A DNA stretch of 64,000 bases from NCBI GenBank assembly GCA_948150685.1, contig OX411308.1, forward strand, positions 54,583,375-54,647,374. Reading direction: 5' to 3'. Positions 35,228-47,387 of this stretch are shown here, piece by piece. Every line of letters starts with the position of its first letter. The stretch's first letter is position 1. The notes beneath the pieces were generated by a model. The model had not been told where the DNA came from, did not search any database, and saw only the letters and a list, made by a program, of their open reading frames with translations. Source of the DNA: Rhaphigaster nebulosa. Its lineage: Eukaryota > Arthropoda > Insecta > Hemiptera > Pentatomidae. The translations under genes were made by a program, and so were the position numbers.

Positions 35228-35536
35228 TACAGTGGAGCGTCGATTATCCGAACGTCAGTTATCCGAACGTTCGATTATCGGAACGGTTTTTTTTTTTTTT
35301 TTGGTTTTTATGTGTGTAATTTTAATTAATTTGATCAGGACATTTTATATGCCACAGCATTAATTTGATAAAGCTTTGGGTAGATCCACTCTGATTATTT
35401 TTATGCAAACACGTAAATACACATTTTTGTTCATTTCATTATGTACATGTGACTAAGTTAAACAATTTATATCTACTTTATGACACTGGTTTTTTCACTA
35501 TTTATATAAATATAGTATGTATGTGCATAGTGAAAT

Positions 35537-35753
35537 ATATAAATTAATTTATTTTTTATTTATTTATTTTTTATATATAATGAGAAAAAGGAAGATCTAA
35601 AACAACAACTTTGTAAAAAAAAACATGTTTGTTTATTTATATAAATATAGTATGTATGTGCATAAACAAACATGTTTTTTTTTACAAAGTTGTTGTTTTA
35701 GATCTTCCTTTTCCTTATTATATATAAAAAATAAATAAATACAAAATAAATTA

Positions 35754-35759
<6 letters not shown>
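35537..35759. repeat. Nested long palindrome with copied tip
   Basis: Arms of about 95 bp (35537-35631 and 35662-35759) are nearly identical, including GAAGATCTAAAACAACAACT and its complement. The spacer at the tip, TTTATATAAATATAGTATGT and following, is a direct copy of 35499-35530 just outside the left arm. That arrangement resembles a template-switch event during replication. Confidence 0.75.
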
Positions 35760-35823
<64 letters not shown>

Positions 35824-35839
35824 TGTGTGTGTGTGTGTG
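35757..35839 (+). repeat. (TA)n(GT)n microsatellite
   Basis: TA run from 35757 to 35820 joined to a GT run at 35821-35839. Confidence 0.95.
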
Positions 35840-35926
35840 CGAGTACGTGAATTTCGATTATCCGAACTTTTGATTATCCGAACCACCACTTACAACATTA
35901 GTTCGGATAATCGACGCTCAACTGTA

Positions 35927-38900
35927 CTAGTAAAAGGAAAAGCTTATTAGGCTAAAATTGAATTAAGAGGCAATCTAGTTAAATTGCCAAGTACGTCATT
36001 TAGCACTTCCGACAGGAGATGTCTAATCGATCATGAAACTTAAGAATTTAGAGAAACTTGGGCCTTTCCTTCTAATAATTACTTAGAGAAAATGCTATTA
36101 TCAATGCATTAACAATATTATCCAATAGAAAGTAGTTGCTAGAATCGAACCTGTGTGAGAAACCTCTGAATCAGCCCAACTCATTATTTCAAAGAAATAA
36201 TAAAATATTTTTCCTGAAACACTTCTATTTACTATTAAGGTACCATGATTATGTTAGCATATTAAGGTGTATATTCATTTTATTAATTTGTATGCTCGAA
36301 ATGGATATTCCAATATCTATATATTGTAAAAGCAGGGTGAACTTTCTTCGCACAGGATATCGTGTTGTATGATTTGATTTCGGATTAAAGGGAACCTCAA
36401 ATCTACCAACAGCGCCTTCGCAAACAACAAAATAGAATCTATACACTACCTTCCCTTGGAGTTCCATACTTTAAATGTGATCTAAATTTATATATTATTA
36501 TTATTATTATTATGTTATTTATAAGTAAAATGGAAAATTAAAAGTAATTGGCTCATTTATTCGACGTTTTTATTATAACAAACTTATAGAACTATCATAA
36601 GGGTAGTTAAGCTAATTCCATATCTTAATCATACTTCACGTTTCCAAATTAGCTTGTAATGAACACGTGTTATGAAGTTTAGCCCTCTATGACGTGTGAC
36701 GTATGGCGTGAAAGGGGTACAGCTAAAGGGTACAACTGAATTCCAACTCGATTGTAAAATAGACGAGGAAAATAATCAGCTATTAGGAATAAAAGAAAAA
36801 TAAACTGAAGAAAATTGAGAATATTTATTTTTGACATGCATTTCATCAAAAATAATGTGGAAAAAGGTGTACATGAAGACTCGTAGAGGCTGAAACGAAA
36901 TTTTTAAATAACAATTAAAAAAGATAAACTAAAATTGGAAATAGGACAGTAGTTGATAGTACCTTATAAATAATGAAAATTAATTATTTTAGCCTGAACG
37001 AATACTATGAAATATGAATGGGCCATTTAAAAAATAAAGGTCATTAAAAAATAAAATAAAATTTTTTTTTTATTCCATTTTTGGATTCTACCTATCTTGA
37101 AACAGAAAACCTCAAATTATGAGGAGGGTTAAAAACTTTTTTTTCTTGGTCGATTACCATGATCCATTATTGAAAATAATAAACCAAAATCTGAGCCAAA
37201 CTCCTTTCTCGCTAGGTCAAAATGCTCTAAAACAATAATATTCAACTTATTATTAGTATAAGGATCTTTTAAGTCTATAGTATCCTAGTTTATATTTTTA
37301 TAACAAATTTCTAGGATTTTAATGAACTAAAATTTAATATAATAAACGTCAGCTTATTTGGATTTACCTATAATTTTTTTTTAAATATTTTTCTTGAGCC
37401 TTATAATAAAAAAATCATCGAATAACTAATTGACTTAAGCAGAAGCCCGAAACGAATTAAGTTTCGAAATGGATCCAAGCCAAGGTTTAAGAAATAGCTT
37501 TGGAGGTCTTCTCCTTGGGTAAACTTAGACCACTTTAGAACCTCTCGTCTCAAGGAAGCTCAATGTCTAACCTCCTGCTATAGTCAACTCCTAGAGTTAC
37601 ATTCTTAGACACATCTAAAGCCTTTAATAATGTATAGCTGTACTTAAGAGGTAAAATGTGTCGGGTGTCCACTTTTTCTGAAAAATGAGCTTTATACTGA
37701 TCTTTCTATATTTTACAAGCTCTTCCCAGAGATATAAAGCTTGAAAGCTAAATTGCATAGTTCTCAAGATAGTTAGTGGTAAAAAGTCGCATTTATTACC
37801 ATATAAACATCATGGTAAATGGGCGCATGTCCATTAAAGGCATTTTGCCGCTGATATTTTTGTATCTTTCACTACAAGCCTTTTACACCAAAAGGCCGGA
37901 AGTCAAATCGACAATGAATAGTGTCGTATTAACGTGCTCAGTCTTCTTTTAGATTTTACAATGAATGCACCTTAAAAGATGCATTCCAGATTTGTGTAAT
38001 TTATCAGGAATTATTAATAGGAATTCATGACAATTTATGAAGTCAGTGATGGGTAATTTCAAAATTTGCATGTCTCACTTATAACTGACATGCTTTCATA
38101 TTATGTAGAAGAAAAGGATGTTACGCCAAATTCTATATGAACTATTTTGCACTTCCGTCACAACCCCTACTGCTTGAATAATGTTTATTCCAGATACCTT
38201 GTACGTACTTACCCCTGAAAGCAGGTAAGTACTACTACATTGAATTATCAATCTCATTAAAATGGACGTGGTTGAACGTGTGCTTGGATGTAACATTTAT
38301 TCGTCTAGTGAACATTTTTTTTAAAAAGAGGAAAAATCTAGCTTCAAAAATCAAGATTTTACAGTCATGTAATGCCGAACTTTGTAAATTATAGTGCGCA
38401 CTTACCCCGCATTGCCTTGTGGAATTATAAAACGAACTTAAAAATCAAACCTATTAACCATAAATTTAATTATCGGTAGAAAAAGAAACGTAAACTTTTA
38501 CTAATCTAATTTGAAAAGTACAAAAGATTTCTTTTCAATAAACCTGTGTAATTCATCTTTAACGGTCTGTATAAACCTACTATATATAAGCTGTATAAAC
38601 TGCTTTGGAAATTAATCGTCGGAGAGTGTATTGTAATCAAAATACTATTAGCGCGCTTTTGCCGGATTTGTGGTAATCTTTATTTAATTTTCTTTAATCC
38701 ATTTTATGAATAACAAAGTTAAAAGAATTGCATATTTATTTTTTTATTACATAAATTGACAACTCTATTTTAAAAACAACAGGTAAATATTCTGAGGAGC
38801 TGCGTGAATTAAAATTACTTGAAGAGATCCTTTGGTTAGTATCCCAATCACTGATCCGTGATAGAAGGTCATGGAGTCATTATCTTTTTGGACGCCTCAA

Positions 38901-39177
38901 AACTACCAGGAAGGGCTCGGACAATTTATCGCGAAGGATTTAAACGTATTTTAAACTAACAAAGGACTCTAACCTACCAATTTATTACGAAAAGCTCTTG
39001 TGAATTATCATAATCAGGCCAATTTAGACATACGGAGTTGAGCCATGAAGCTAGTTCTTATAATCTAAATCCTACTAAGAATCCTTAATGCTCCTTATTG
39101 TGCCTAATAACATGAAGATTTTAATATTCCATATATTGCAGGTTTGGTCTGAAATAATCCTCCTTTAATTGTTATTA
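35927..39177. other. AT-rich sequence, no genes
   Basis: Only short structures are seen: a perfect 9-bp stem GTACTTACC/GGTAAGTAC at 38202-38229, and GAATGCA/TGCATTC near 37961-37985. Slightly GC-richer pieces at 36380-36470 and 36660-36740 are unassigned. Confidence 0.4.
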
Positions 39178-39295
39178 TCGGTAATAGATAGGGATGGCAA
39201 GTTACGAAGTAGTGTATTTTTGTGGGTATGAGTTTGTTATCTCATACCCACAAAAATACACTACTTCGTAACTTGCCATCCCTATCTATTACCGA
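39178..39295. repeat. Perfect 55-bp stem hairpin
   Basis: Left arm 39178-39232 and right arm 39241-39295 are exact reverse complements, with an 8-base loop TTTGTTAT. The arms contain GGGATGGCAAGTTACGAAGT. RNA from either strand would form a long perfect duplex. It is followed 140 bp later by a second such hairpin. Confidence 0.92.
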
Positions 39296-39436
39296 CAATC
39301 CTTCGAAGCGTATGAAAACAATATGGTCACGAGACCTGCTTATGCATGAATGTCAATGTAGTCATTCCATTAGGTTGTTTCTTCAATATATTCACATAAT
39401 AGTAGTTTTTATGCACATTTAATTGTAGCTCTGTTA

Positions 39437-39607
39437 CTAGTGATCACATAAATCACCGATTAGTAAGTACGGTACTCGAAACGGAAAAGACCCCATTTAT
39501 TTATTATTTATATTTATAAATAAATATAAAATATAAATAATAAATAAATGGGGTCTTTTCCGTTTCGAGTACCGCACTTACTAATCGGTGATTTATGTGA
39601 TCACTAG
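39437..39607. repeat. Near-perfect 79-bp stem hairpin
   Basis: Left arm 39437-39515 and right arm 39529-39607 match as reverse complements with one mismatch (GTACGG against GTGCGG), around a 13-base AT-only loop. The arms include GTGATCACATAAATCACCGA and GGTACTCGAAACGGAAAAGA. A diverged single copy of the latter half lies at 39973-40018. Confidence 0.92.
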
Positions 39608-39972
39608 TTAAACACATGATGCTAAATTTTAGGTTATTAATAATGTATGCAGTGACCAACAAAAATAAACATTTATATTCATTGTTAAACCATAAAATAA
39701 ATTATCTTGAAGAACCACACATTAACTTGTTTTTTCTTTTGGCAACCACCCAACAACCCCTTTACACGATTAGTATGTGCGCCATATAACATATATGTGA
39801 TCCATATAATAACGAACACAACCATCCTCGGCATTAAAATCAGTAACAAGTATGGAGAAATTTAATTTATCCGAATTTAGAACTTTGAAGTGCAAATAAA
39901 ACATGTAACGAGGTCAGTTGATAATAACAACAGATGTTTAAAATTAAGCATGCAAAATAATAGGCATTAACC

Positions 39973-40018
39973 ACAGAAATCACCGGTTAGTAGCAGCGGT
40001 ACTCAAATGGAAAAGACG
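39973..40018 (+). repeat. Diverged single copy of the hairpin arm
   Basis: AATCACCGGTTAGTAGCAGC followed by GGTACTCAAATGGAAAAGAC resembles the left arm at 39451-39490 at roughly 80%. It shows the hairpin sequence belongs to a dispersed repeat. Confidence 0.7.
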
Positions 40019-40159
40019 CAATAAATGTAATAAAATTTAAAAAATAAATCCTTAAGACTTTGGAGTAGAAGAGATATTCAAGAGTATTTTTTATAAATGA
40101 ACCCCACAGATCAAACCATAAGTCCAAAATATTCTGATTATGGTAACGTATGTATTCCC

Positions 40160-40437
40160 ATATCGTCGGTTTGGAACAAGACTATGATAAGTTGAAAAAT
40201 GATTTCTTTACTGGAGAGCCAATTACAGCTTTGTAAATCAATTTAGTTTTAATTCATTCTATATAATTCTATATAAAGCATAACCATAGGGCTCGGCGGT
40301 TATGCTTAATATAGAAGTATTAAATCTAGAATGATTTAGAAAGTTGTAATTGGGATTACAACTTCTTACAAATTTCTTTACTCCAGTAAAGAAATCGTTT
40401 TAAACTTATCATAATTTTGTTCGAAATCGTCGATTTA
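40160..40437. mobile_element. Fold-back MITE, ~280 bp
   Basis: Diverged palindrome. The left arm, with GTTTGGAACAAG, CTATGATAAGTT and ATTTCTTTACTGGAG, pairs with the right arm (inverse of the same blocks, 40385-40437). The centre is an 8-bp stem GCATAACC/GGTTATGC around 40288-40315. No ORF. Target duplication not resolved. Confidence 0.65.
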
Positions 40438-43400
40438 TAGGATTAAACACATATTTGTAAACACATATTATCACGCCTAATCGGGCAATGTGAATTTATC
40501 TCATTTCATATTTACACAATTATTATTGTTAATGCAAACGTTTAACCAAAGAATCCTGTCGAGTAACTTCCTCCTTTTTTTGCACCGTCTTGATCCCACC
40601 ATCAAGATGCTGGTTGGAATCATCTTGTCTATTCTAGGAAAGAAAGAAGACCACTTAGTAATGAAATAGAATGACGTCCTCCTTTTGTTTTGTACATAAG
40701 ATATTGAAACAATTGGCGCGGTTTTAATTAATTCTATTTTATGAAATTATATTGATACAATTATAATATCATAGACAAATAATCTTCTCCTTTCTTCTAT
40801 ACGCAGCTGTTAATTCGGCAACATTTTATTTTATAAGAATTATAGCTCTTGTAAAGTAATATAGAAAACTCCCAAGTGGAATTTATGACCGTCATTTCTC
40901 ATTTTTATAGTGAAAGAGATTAAAACTATAATTAAGTTTTTTAAATTAACTCAGAGAGTTCATCATAATCTAGTGCTTAATTTGACTAAATTAAATGGAA
41001 CTCTGAACTTGAACTTGTGCGAGTTTGTAATTAAAAGAGATTAATAGTAAAGACATTTTAAAATGAATAGCATATTTAATTAAAAAGGAGAAATTTAATT
41101 AATTCGTGAAAAAGTCCTACCAAGCAATGAAATAAGCTTTTTGAAAAATTATTAAGATTTTCCAATCCATCTGAAAATATATCCTTGAAATATATGCTGA
41201 ATAAAAATATTTTCGAAGAAGTAAATTCCATACCTTTATTTTATCTCATATATGCATATTTATGAATTTGTCTTATTGTTTGTTTATTCTAATAATAATT
41301 TGAAAGAATCGCTATTGTTTTAATTTAGTTTTAATGTCTTCAACTTGAAATGCAAAACATTTGTAAAAAATAATAAAATAAAATAAAAAAGTAAAATTGT
41401 ATAACAATAATCCTTTATTGATGAACAGATTTTTAGAGACTTTTGCATTTTTTGTTTGTTTTAGTATATAGATTTTTTCGTTGATTCTGTTGCCAAGAAT
41501 TTGAAGAGAAAAAACCAGCACTTTTCGATTTTTTTTTCATAAGTCGTGCCATAATATCTTTCCATGAATTCTCAGTCAAACATTTGTCAGGAATTGGCTG
41601 CATGTAAAAATTTCAAGTCGTTATTTAGTGTGGTGGGAACTTACTATTAACGTTTATATGATAATTCGTGGAGTAATTTTTAATAAATTAGGAATATCAA
41701 ATATAATAAAAAAAATTGCTATAAAAATAAATCTTCATCAAAAATAAAATTTAATTTCCAAAGATTTACTATTCATTATAAACATTGGAATCTTATTGAC
41801 TTCACAATTTTAGTGAAATTCATTGTGCTTTCAAAGTTTAAGTAAATTTACTCTGATAGAATAACAAAAAATTAAAAATCATCTTAAAATTTATCATTAC
41901 TGGAGTTAACACATAGGTAGGCATTTAAGAAGGACCAACGCGCACGGTTCAACGTTTTAAAATTATTTCTTATTTATTTTGTTTTATAAATTATTTAAAG
42001 AAAACAATTAATTCCGTATTTCTAATGGGGACTATCCCATTACCTAACTTGCAATCGTAATTATTTTTTAAACCATGAGTAGACCTGCCAGAAAAAGGTC
42101 AGAGTCGAACTCTAGCGGCTACCTTTAGAAGCTAAATGTTTGTCCATACGACGCTAGAGAGCACTTTAGCACAGAACGGTATCTAATAAACTTCAATACA
42201 TTAATCTGTCTATTGCTATTTACTAAAAACAAACGTTTTAAAAGCAGTATTATCTAATTTGATTAAAAACAACCAAAAATTAATAAATCAATATCCTTTC
42301 AAAAATGAATAAATCAATATCCTTTTAGGGAAGATGTATACTTACCCAAAATTACATTAATATTACCTATCGAAGTTTTGTATGTCATCATTTCTAACAA
42401 TTAAACATTCAATTATAACATTCTAATAATTATAACAATTAGTTAAAATGTTGCTATTAAGTGTTAGTGAAACGGAAGCCTTAATGAGATATCATATAAA
42501 AACAGTAAACTTAGATCCAAACTTATTGCATAAACATTTCTACTTTGGCTGGATTGAAAATATGCCTTGTTAAAATTTATTAAATGTTTAGGACTATATA
42601 ATTTAACTAATATAAGCAGCTGCGTATAGTGATATTGACTCAATACCCTTCCGAACATTCATTCGGTATAATTGTTGTTGCTATTACAGTAAACTATATT
42701 TAGGAGAGGTTAATATCTTATAATTAATACCTACTACTCCTGTTTCTATGAAAATATAATTTTACTTTTTGATTTATTTTGAATGATAAACCTTCTTGAA
42801 CAAACAACATATTTGCATTCTTTTCTATTTCGATAGTACTTTAGTATATTATTGTACTATAAAAGTTTTATAAGAACTAAAGCAACGCAAACTCTGGTTC
42901 TTTGACTAATATTTTTTAAAATGATTTCACAGTGTAATATCTCAATTTTCATAAAAGCAGATATATCATATTTACATAGATAAGCACCCATATGCTAATA
43001 TATTTCAAAACTGTACTTATCACACTGTATGTAATGTTAGAAATAATTTCAACATATTACCTATCAACTGATAAGAAAAATCAAAATAATGATTAGAGCA
43101 ACGTTGTTCAAATCATTTTGCTAATTTTTTTTTTCATTTTTTCTGAAATTATTTCAAGATTTTTTCAGGAGTGCTATAAAAGTTGAACAAAAGATTTCTA
43201 CAATTGATAAATACTTTTGAAAAATAGGAGATGTTAAGAAATACTGTGTAATAACAATTTAATGATCTTAGGAATAAGTTTTGTAGCTTTAATTATTAAA
43301 ATACTGAGGTTGTAGGATCTACGTACAGTACCAGAGAAACCTAATTTACTAAAAATATAATTCATGAAATGATTTCTTCATTTTTGTAACTCCACTTTTA

Positions 43401-43616
43401 AATAGGTAATACACAATTTTATTTTTTGTATTTTTAATTATAAACTACAAAAAAAAAGCTTTTTTAACTTCAATATTTGGTGCTTTTTAACCATTAGGCT
43501 GTTGACTTGTTTCAAATGAGATGTATTGTGTTTATTTATGCATTCTAGTGTTTTTAAAAGTTTTGAAAACTTATAATTAGGAGCTCTACTTTGACAAAGA
43601 AATTTTATTTTTGCAG
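40438..43616. other. AT-rich sequence upstream of candidate exon
   Basis: Apart from the tRNA-like segment at 42085-42190, no features are recognised. The right end has a normal intron end (polypyrimidine tract TTTTATTTTTGCAG at 43603-43616), so at least part is probably intron. Confidence 0.4.
42085..42190 (-). mobile_element. tRNA-like SINE fragment
   Basis: On the minus strand a box B-like GAGTTCGACTC lies near 42108-42118 and a weak box A-like GTGCTAAAGTGC upstream near 42160-42172. No complete cloverleaf is formed. The assignment is tentative. Confidence 0.3.
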
Positions 43617-43755
43617 CTCCTGCTCTCGGCCAGTCCGGTGTCGGTACATGTCACGCCGGAAGAGACACCTAGGGCACCGCCATCTCCCAAATTTCAGGAG
43701 CCGAACTTTTTATCTGTATGTTCGCCTGGTAGAGCATCACTCGCGTCCGTATCCG
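43617..43755 (+). CDS. Candidate coding exon, Ser/Pro-rich protein
   Basis: 139-bp exon between a strong acceptor (TTTTTGCAG, ending 43616) and donor GTATGT (43756). Markedly GC-richer than its surroundings. Frame 1 is fully open and protein-like (LLLSASPVSVHVTPEETPRA, then APPSPKFQEPNFLSV, then SPGRASLASVS), with several SP/TP sites, suggesting a cytoplasmic, phosphorylatable, disordered segment. A second frame is also open, so the choice rests on composition. It ends with one base of the next codon, compatible with the exon at 59176. An internal GTATGT (43716) could be an alternative donor. I cannot name the protein. Confidence 0.7.
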
Positions 43756-46700
43756 GTATGTTGAATTATGTTTATTTATTGACTTGATTTCAGAAATATA
43801 TTTAAGTAGAACAATTGCAAATAAAGATGTTACAATTCACAATTGAGTAACAGCATTTTGAAGTAACAGGTAATTATGATTTCCTCCAAAATTGTTCATG
43901 CAAAACTGTAAAACTAATGTCTGAAAATAAATTACTTTATAAAAAAAAAATGCTTGAATGAATACTTGCAATTTTTAAATATTGCAAAAATATTATTTCA
44001 TTTTTTTTAATTTATGGACTTTTTTCAATTTTGGAACTAGTGTTTGATTCTTGTTTCAGAAACATTTAAAATTTATACATTCTCATTATTATTGGTAGAT
44101 TAATATATTGATTTAGGAGGATTAGTGAGAAAATAATGAAGATAACTACACTTCTATAATATGAAAGCAGTATTTTAGTTAGCAGTATATAGTTTTTCAA
44201 ATAAAATCCTTCTGAATTTTAAGAATAATAATAACTAAAATTCTGCAAATACAGTCACGAAAGATTATAGTCTTATAGGAAATTTACTTTTCTTTCTGAT
44301 AGTATCAGCAAATTTTCTGTAATATAAATCTGTGGCTTAATGCAAGAACTACTGTCTTAATTTTTGACCAAAATACAATCTGTTAAAAACAGCAGTAATA
44401 GGTTCAGTAATAAAAAAAAATCCAAAATCAGCCAAAGGAGTGAAATTTAGATATTCACAAAATCAATGTTATTTTTGTTATTATTAGTATATAAGTATTC
44501 CTATTTATTGTAACTCTCCCATCGAAAAAGTGTAAAATTTTTAATTTTTGTATCAAGCCTAAAGAAATATATATGTAAATCCGTAAAGTAACAACTTTCA
44601 TGATTGCAAGTCAAATAAATTTATTAATTTAAAATATATACCTCCATAAGTTCTAGCTTGATATTTTATTAAGAATCTACCTGTGAAATATTTTAATTCA
44701 ACAATCAATCATCTATCATATTTTCAGGACTTTGTAAGAGAATATATCAATATCAAATTTCTATGTTGTTTATTAAACAGAAAACATAATTATTTGATTG
44801 AAATAAAAAAAAAAGAAGTTATAATATTTTAAATATGTATTATGCAACTATAAAAAATGTAATAATAAAAAAGGTCTGTTAATATTTTCATGACAATTTT
44901 TTATATTTATTGAATTTAATATGAAAATAATTCTGTACGAATTACAAATCATTAAATCTTACCTATTGTTCACTTTTCACAGCTTTTAGTTCTCTTATTA
45001 CCATCTCACTTGTTTATTTATGTATTATATTATTTTATAAGGAACAAATGACTATATAAAGAACCAATACCTGCAGAATATGGTGGGAATGGTAAAATTT
45101 CTTAATTCGCACCATGTAAAGTTTTTCAGACAACTTTTGGCAGGTGATCTGACAATCTTGTGGAATAATATCCTCCCTTTTCATATTTTTTCCTATCTCA
45201 GTCACTTTTCATTAAGGCTCACTTCAAGCACATCTGCTTTGCAATCTATACTGGTCACTAGTAATGATTGCCGATGCTTGAAACAGTTCATAATATTATA
45301 TTATACCATTTTGGTATAAATGCACCATTATGGCCACCATAATGTAAGGTGGTTTAAAAAATCTATTTTTCCTCTTCTGTAATATTACGAAGCAAAAGTC
45401 TCTATATTTTTTCTTTTGCAGCTCATATTACAAATACTTTTTATTGTTCAATATCTCTACCTTAAAACTTGAGTGACACTGAATTTCCAAGTTTTTAAAA
45501 TATAACTATAACATGTAGATCTCTATAAACTATGATAACAATGCTTCTATAAATAGTGAGAATTTCTATAATAATTTTTTCAATCACATTTCTATAATTA
45601 TCTTTAACTTATTTTATTATAAGTCTAATTAAACTTAAGGTACTTTTTTTAATTGATGACAGATCTTTACTGTTAGCAATAATTATTTTAAATTTGGCTT
45701 GTTTTCGACCAGACTTCTTAAAATGTAATTAACAAGTATTTAAATTTCAAGAGAATTATCCTCTAATATTTATTTGTTGTCTTTATATTAGAATCATTAA
45801 TAAGCCTAAATATGGATCATTAAATGCTGTGTAACATTTTTTTTTCTGTTTTAAAAATGTTAATAATAGGAATTTATTTTTTCCCATTACATAAATTCAT
45901 TATTTAAAAATTAAACAAATCATACTGTTTTAGTTTTACAATAGCCATTGTTTCTAACTATTGTTTTTAGTTAATTGTACCAAGTTGTTACAATTTACTA
46001 AACAAAACCAGTTAATATGAAGATTACCAATGATTCATGCTACAATTTTATACCATTGTACCACCAAACATTGTTAATATTCATATTTTCATTAACTTGT
46101 CTAACGGTTCTCATAAATTCTTTTTCTAAATTAAAGAGACTTGCTAACCTCCAAACTATTTGAAACTAATTTTAGCTACCTTGTTTCCTTTAAAGTGGTT
46201 TATACATAGGTAGTTATTGTTTCATTTGTGTTCTATATTTATAATTCTAGTAAAGAGAACAAACCCTCCAGACCACTTTCAAAGAATTTGCATATACTTC
46301 ACAATAATTGTAAAATCTTATATTCAAATATGAGAAATTTCTGTCTGTTCGTCTGTCTGACTCCGAAATCGCATGGAAGGATTTTACTTAAACTTTAATA
46401 ATAAGAGTTTTTGGGCCTCAGAAATTGATTTGCATAATCCTTTACTCCAATAAAAGACTTTAGTTAAAAAATAAAAGCATATTTTAAAATCAATATAACC
46501 TTCACATCCAACTAATATAGGATATTAAACATACATATTTTCTGATACATAAACAGTGTTTAACTTCATATTACTATTATCATATTATGAGTGTGTTGTA
46601 ATATTTTGGCATCTTTATGTTCTTTATTGTATTGATATCACTGTGTGTTTAAAGTAGTAGTAAAATTAAAGTAAAAGTAATAAAATTATTGTAATGTACA

Positions 46701-47354
46701 TGTGTATTGTACAAATCACAAAAGTAACTATCGTATTTTTTTCATTCATCTTAACTAATTAAACAAAATTATATCTGAGCATGATTAGTTCCTGAAGTTT
46801 GAAAAGATATTATACTCAGTATATTAAAATTTATGTTTAAGTTTCCAAAGGGTTTGGGAGACTTCTTTTCGTGTCACCTAAAGCATACAATGGTCCTTAT
46901 CGAATTAAAATATATCAGTTTTAGTATAATTTGTTTATAATTTCTATTTTTTTTCTATTTTTTTTTTATACCTCAGTCTTCTAGAAATAGCATAAATTTT
47001 TGAAATATTCTTGACTGTCATTTTGTACGCTCTTATTATTGTTTATCATTAATTGCTACATCAATGAAAATCCAGGTTTGTGGCAAATTTAGGAACACAA
47101 TGCTCGAAAAGAAAGAATTGTAAAGCATATAAATTCTTCAAATGATGGAACATGAATTTTGGCTGTCAAAAACAGAAGGAAATTATTTCAAGATAAGGAC
47201 CAGGGGCATTTGCAACTATGACTTGCAACAAGGACTAATGTCTATGATTTAGATATTTTAGACAGTAAATTTAATTTAAGAAGAAATTGTTTGGGAGGCG
47301 CGATCCAAGAAGAAAACACATGGACACAGAGCAAACTTATTTTTAATGTGTGCT

Positions 47355-47387
47355 GACGTTTCTGCCTAAGTAGCAGGCCTTCATCAG
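47355..47387 (-). ncRNA. Hammerhead-ribozyme-like core
   Basis: Minus strand: CTGATGA (the canonical CUGAUGA box), a short stem GCCT/AGGC, then GAAA and CGTC. Downstream, AATAAGTTT and GTGT-rich sequence resembles what follows the motifs at 19692 and 52803. Stem II is imperfect (GCCTGCTACTTAGGC with flanking unpaired bases) and stem I is not obvious. Probably a decayed end of the same retroelement family. Confidence 0.35.

Larger units (their letters stand above)
35230..35924. mobile_element. pogo/Tigger-type MITE, 695 bp
   Basis: Terminal inverted repeats CAGTGGAGCGTCGATTATCC (left) and CAGTTGAGCGTCGATTATCC (right, inverted) are flanked by TA (35228-35229 and 35925-35926). Subterminal repeats ATTATCCGAAC occur several times at both ends (35244-35285, 35856-35905). 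The interior holds a nested palindrome and (TA)n(GT)n. No transposase. Confidence 0.8.

Noticed and set aside
35698..35889. Minus-strand open frame with Tyr-Ile repeats
   Set aside because: Translation of the (TA)n/(GT)n microsatellite; the same applies to 50662-50922 and 63679-63861.
37440..37480. CGAAACGAATTAAGTTTCG as an operator-like palindrome
   Set aside because: Short imperfect palindrome of a kind expected by chance in 64 kb of AT-rich DNA.
38202..38229. Hairpin GTACTTACC/GGTAAGTAC as paired splice donors
   Set aside because: Each arm resembles a donor on one strand, but neither has adjacent coding sequence; likely a chance short hairpin.
45080..45319. Open frame in the 15-kb intron as an additional exon
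   Set aside because: Composition matches surrounding intron, no plausible splice sites in phase, no domain.
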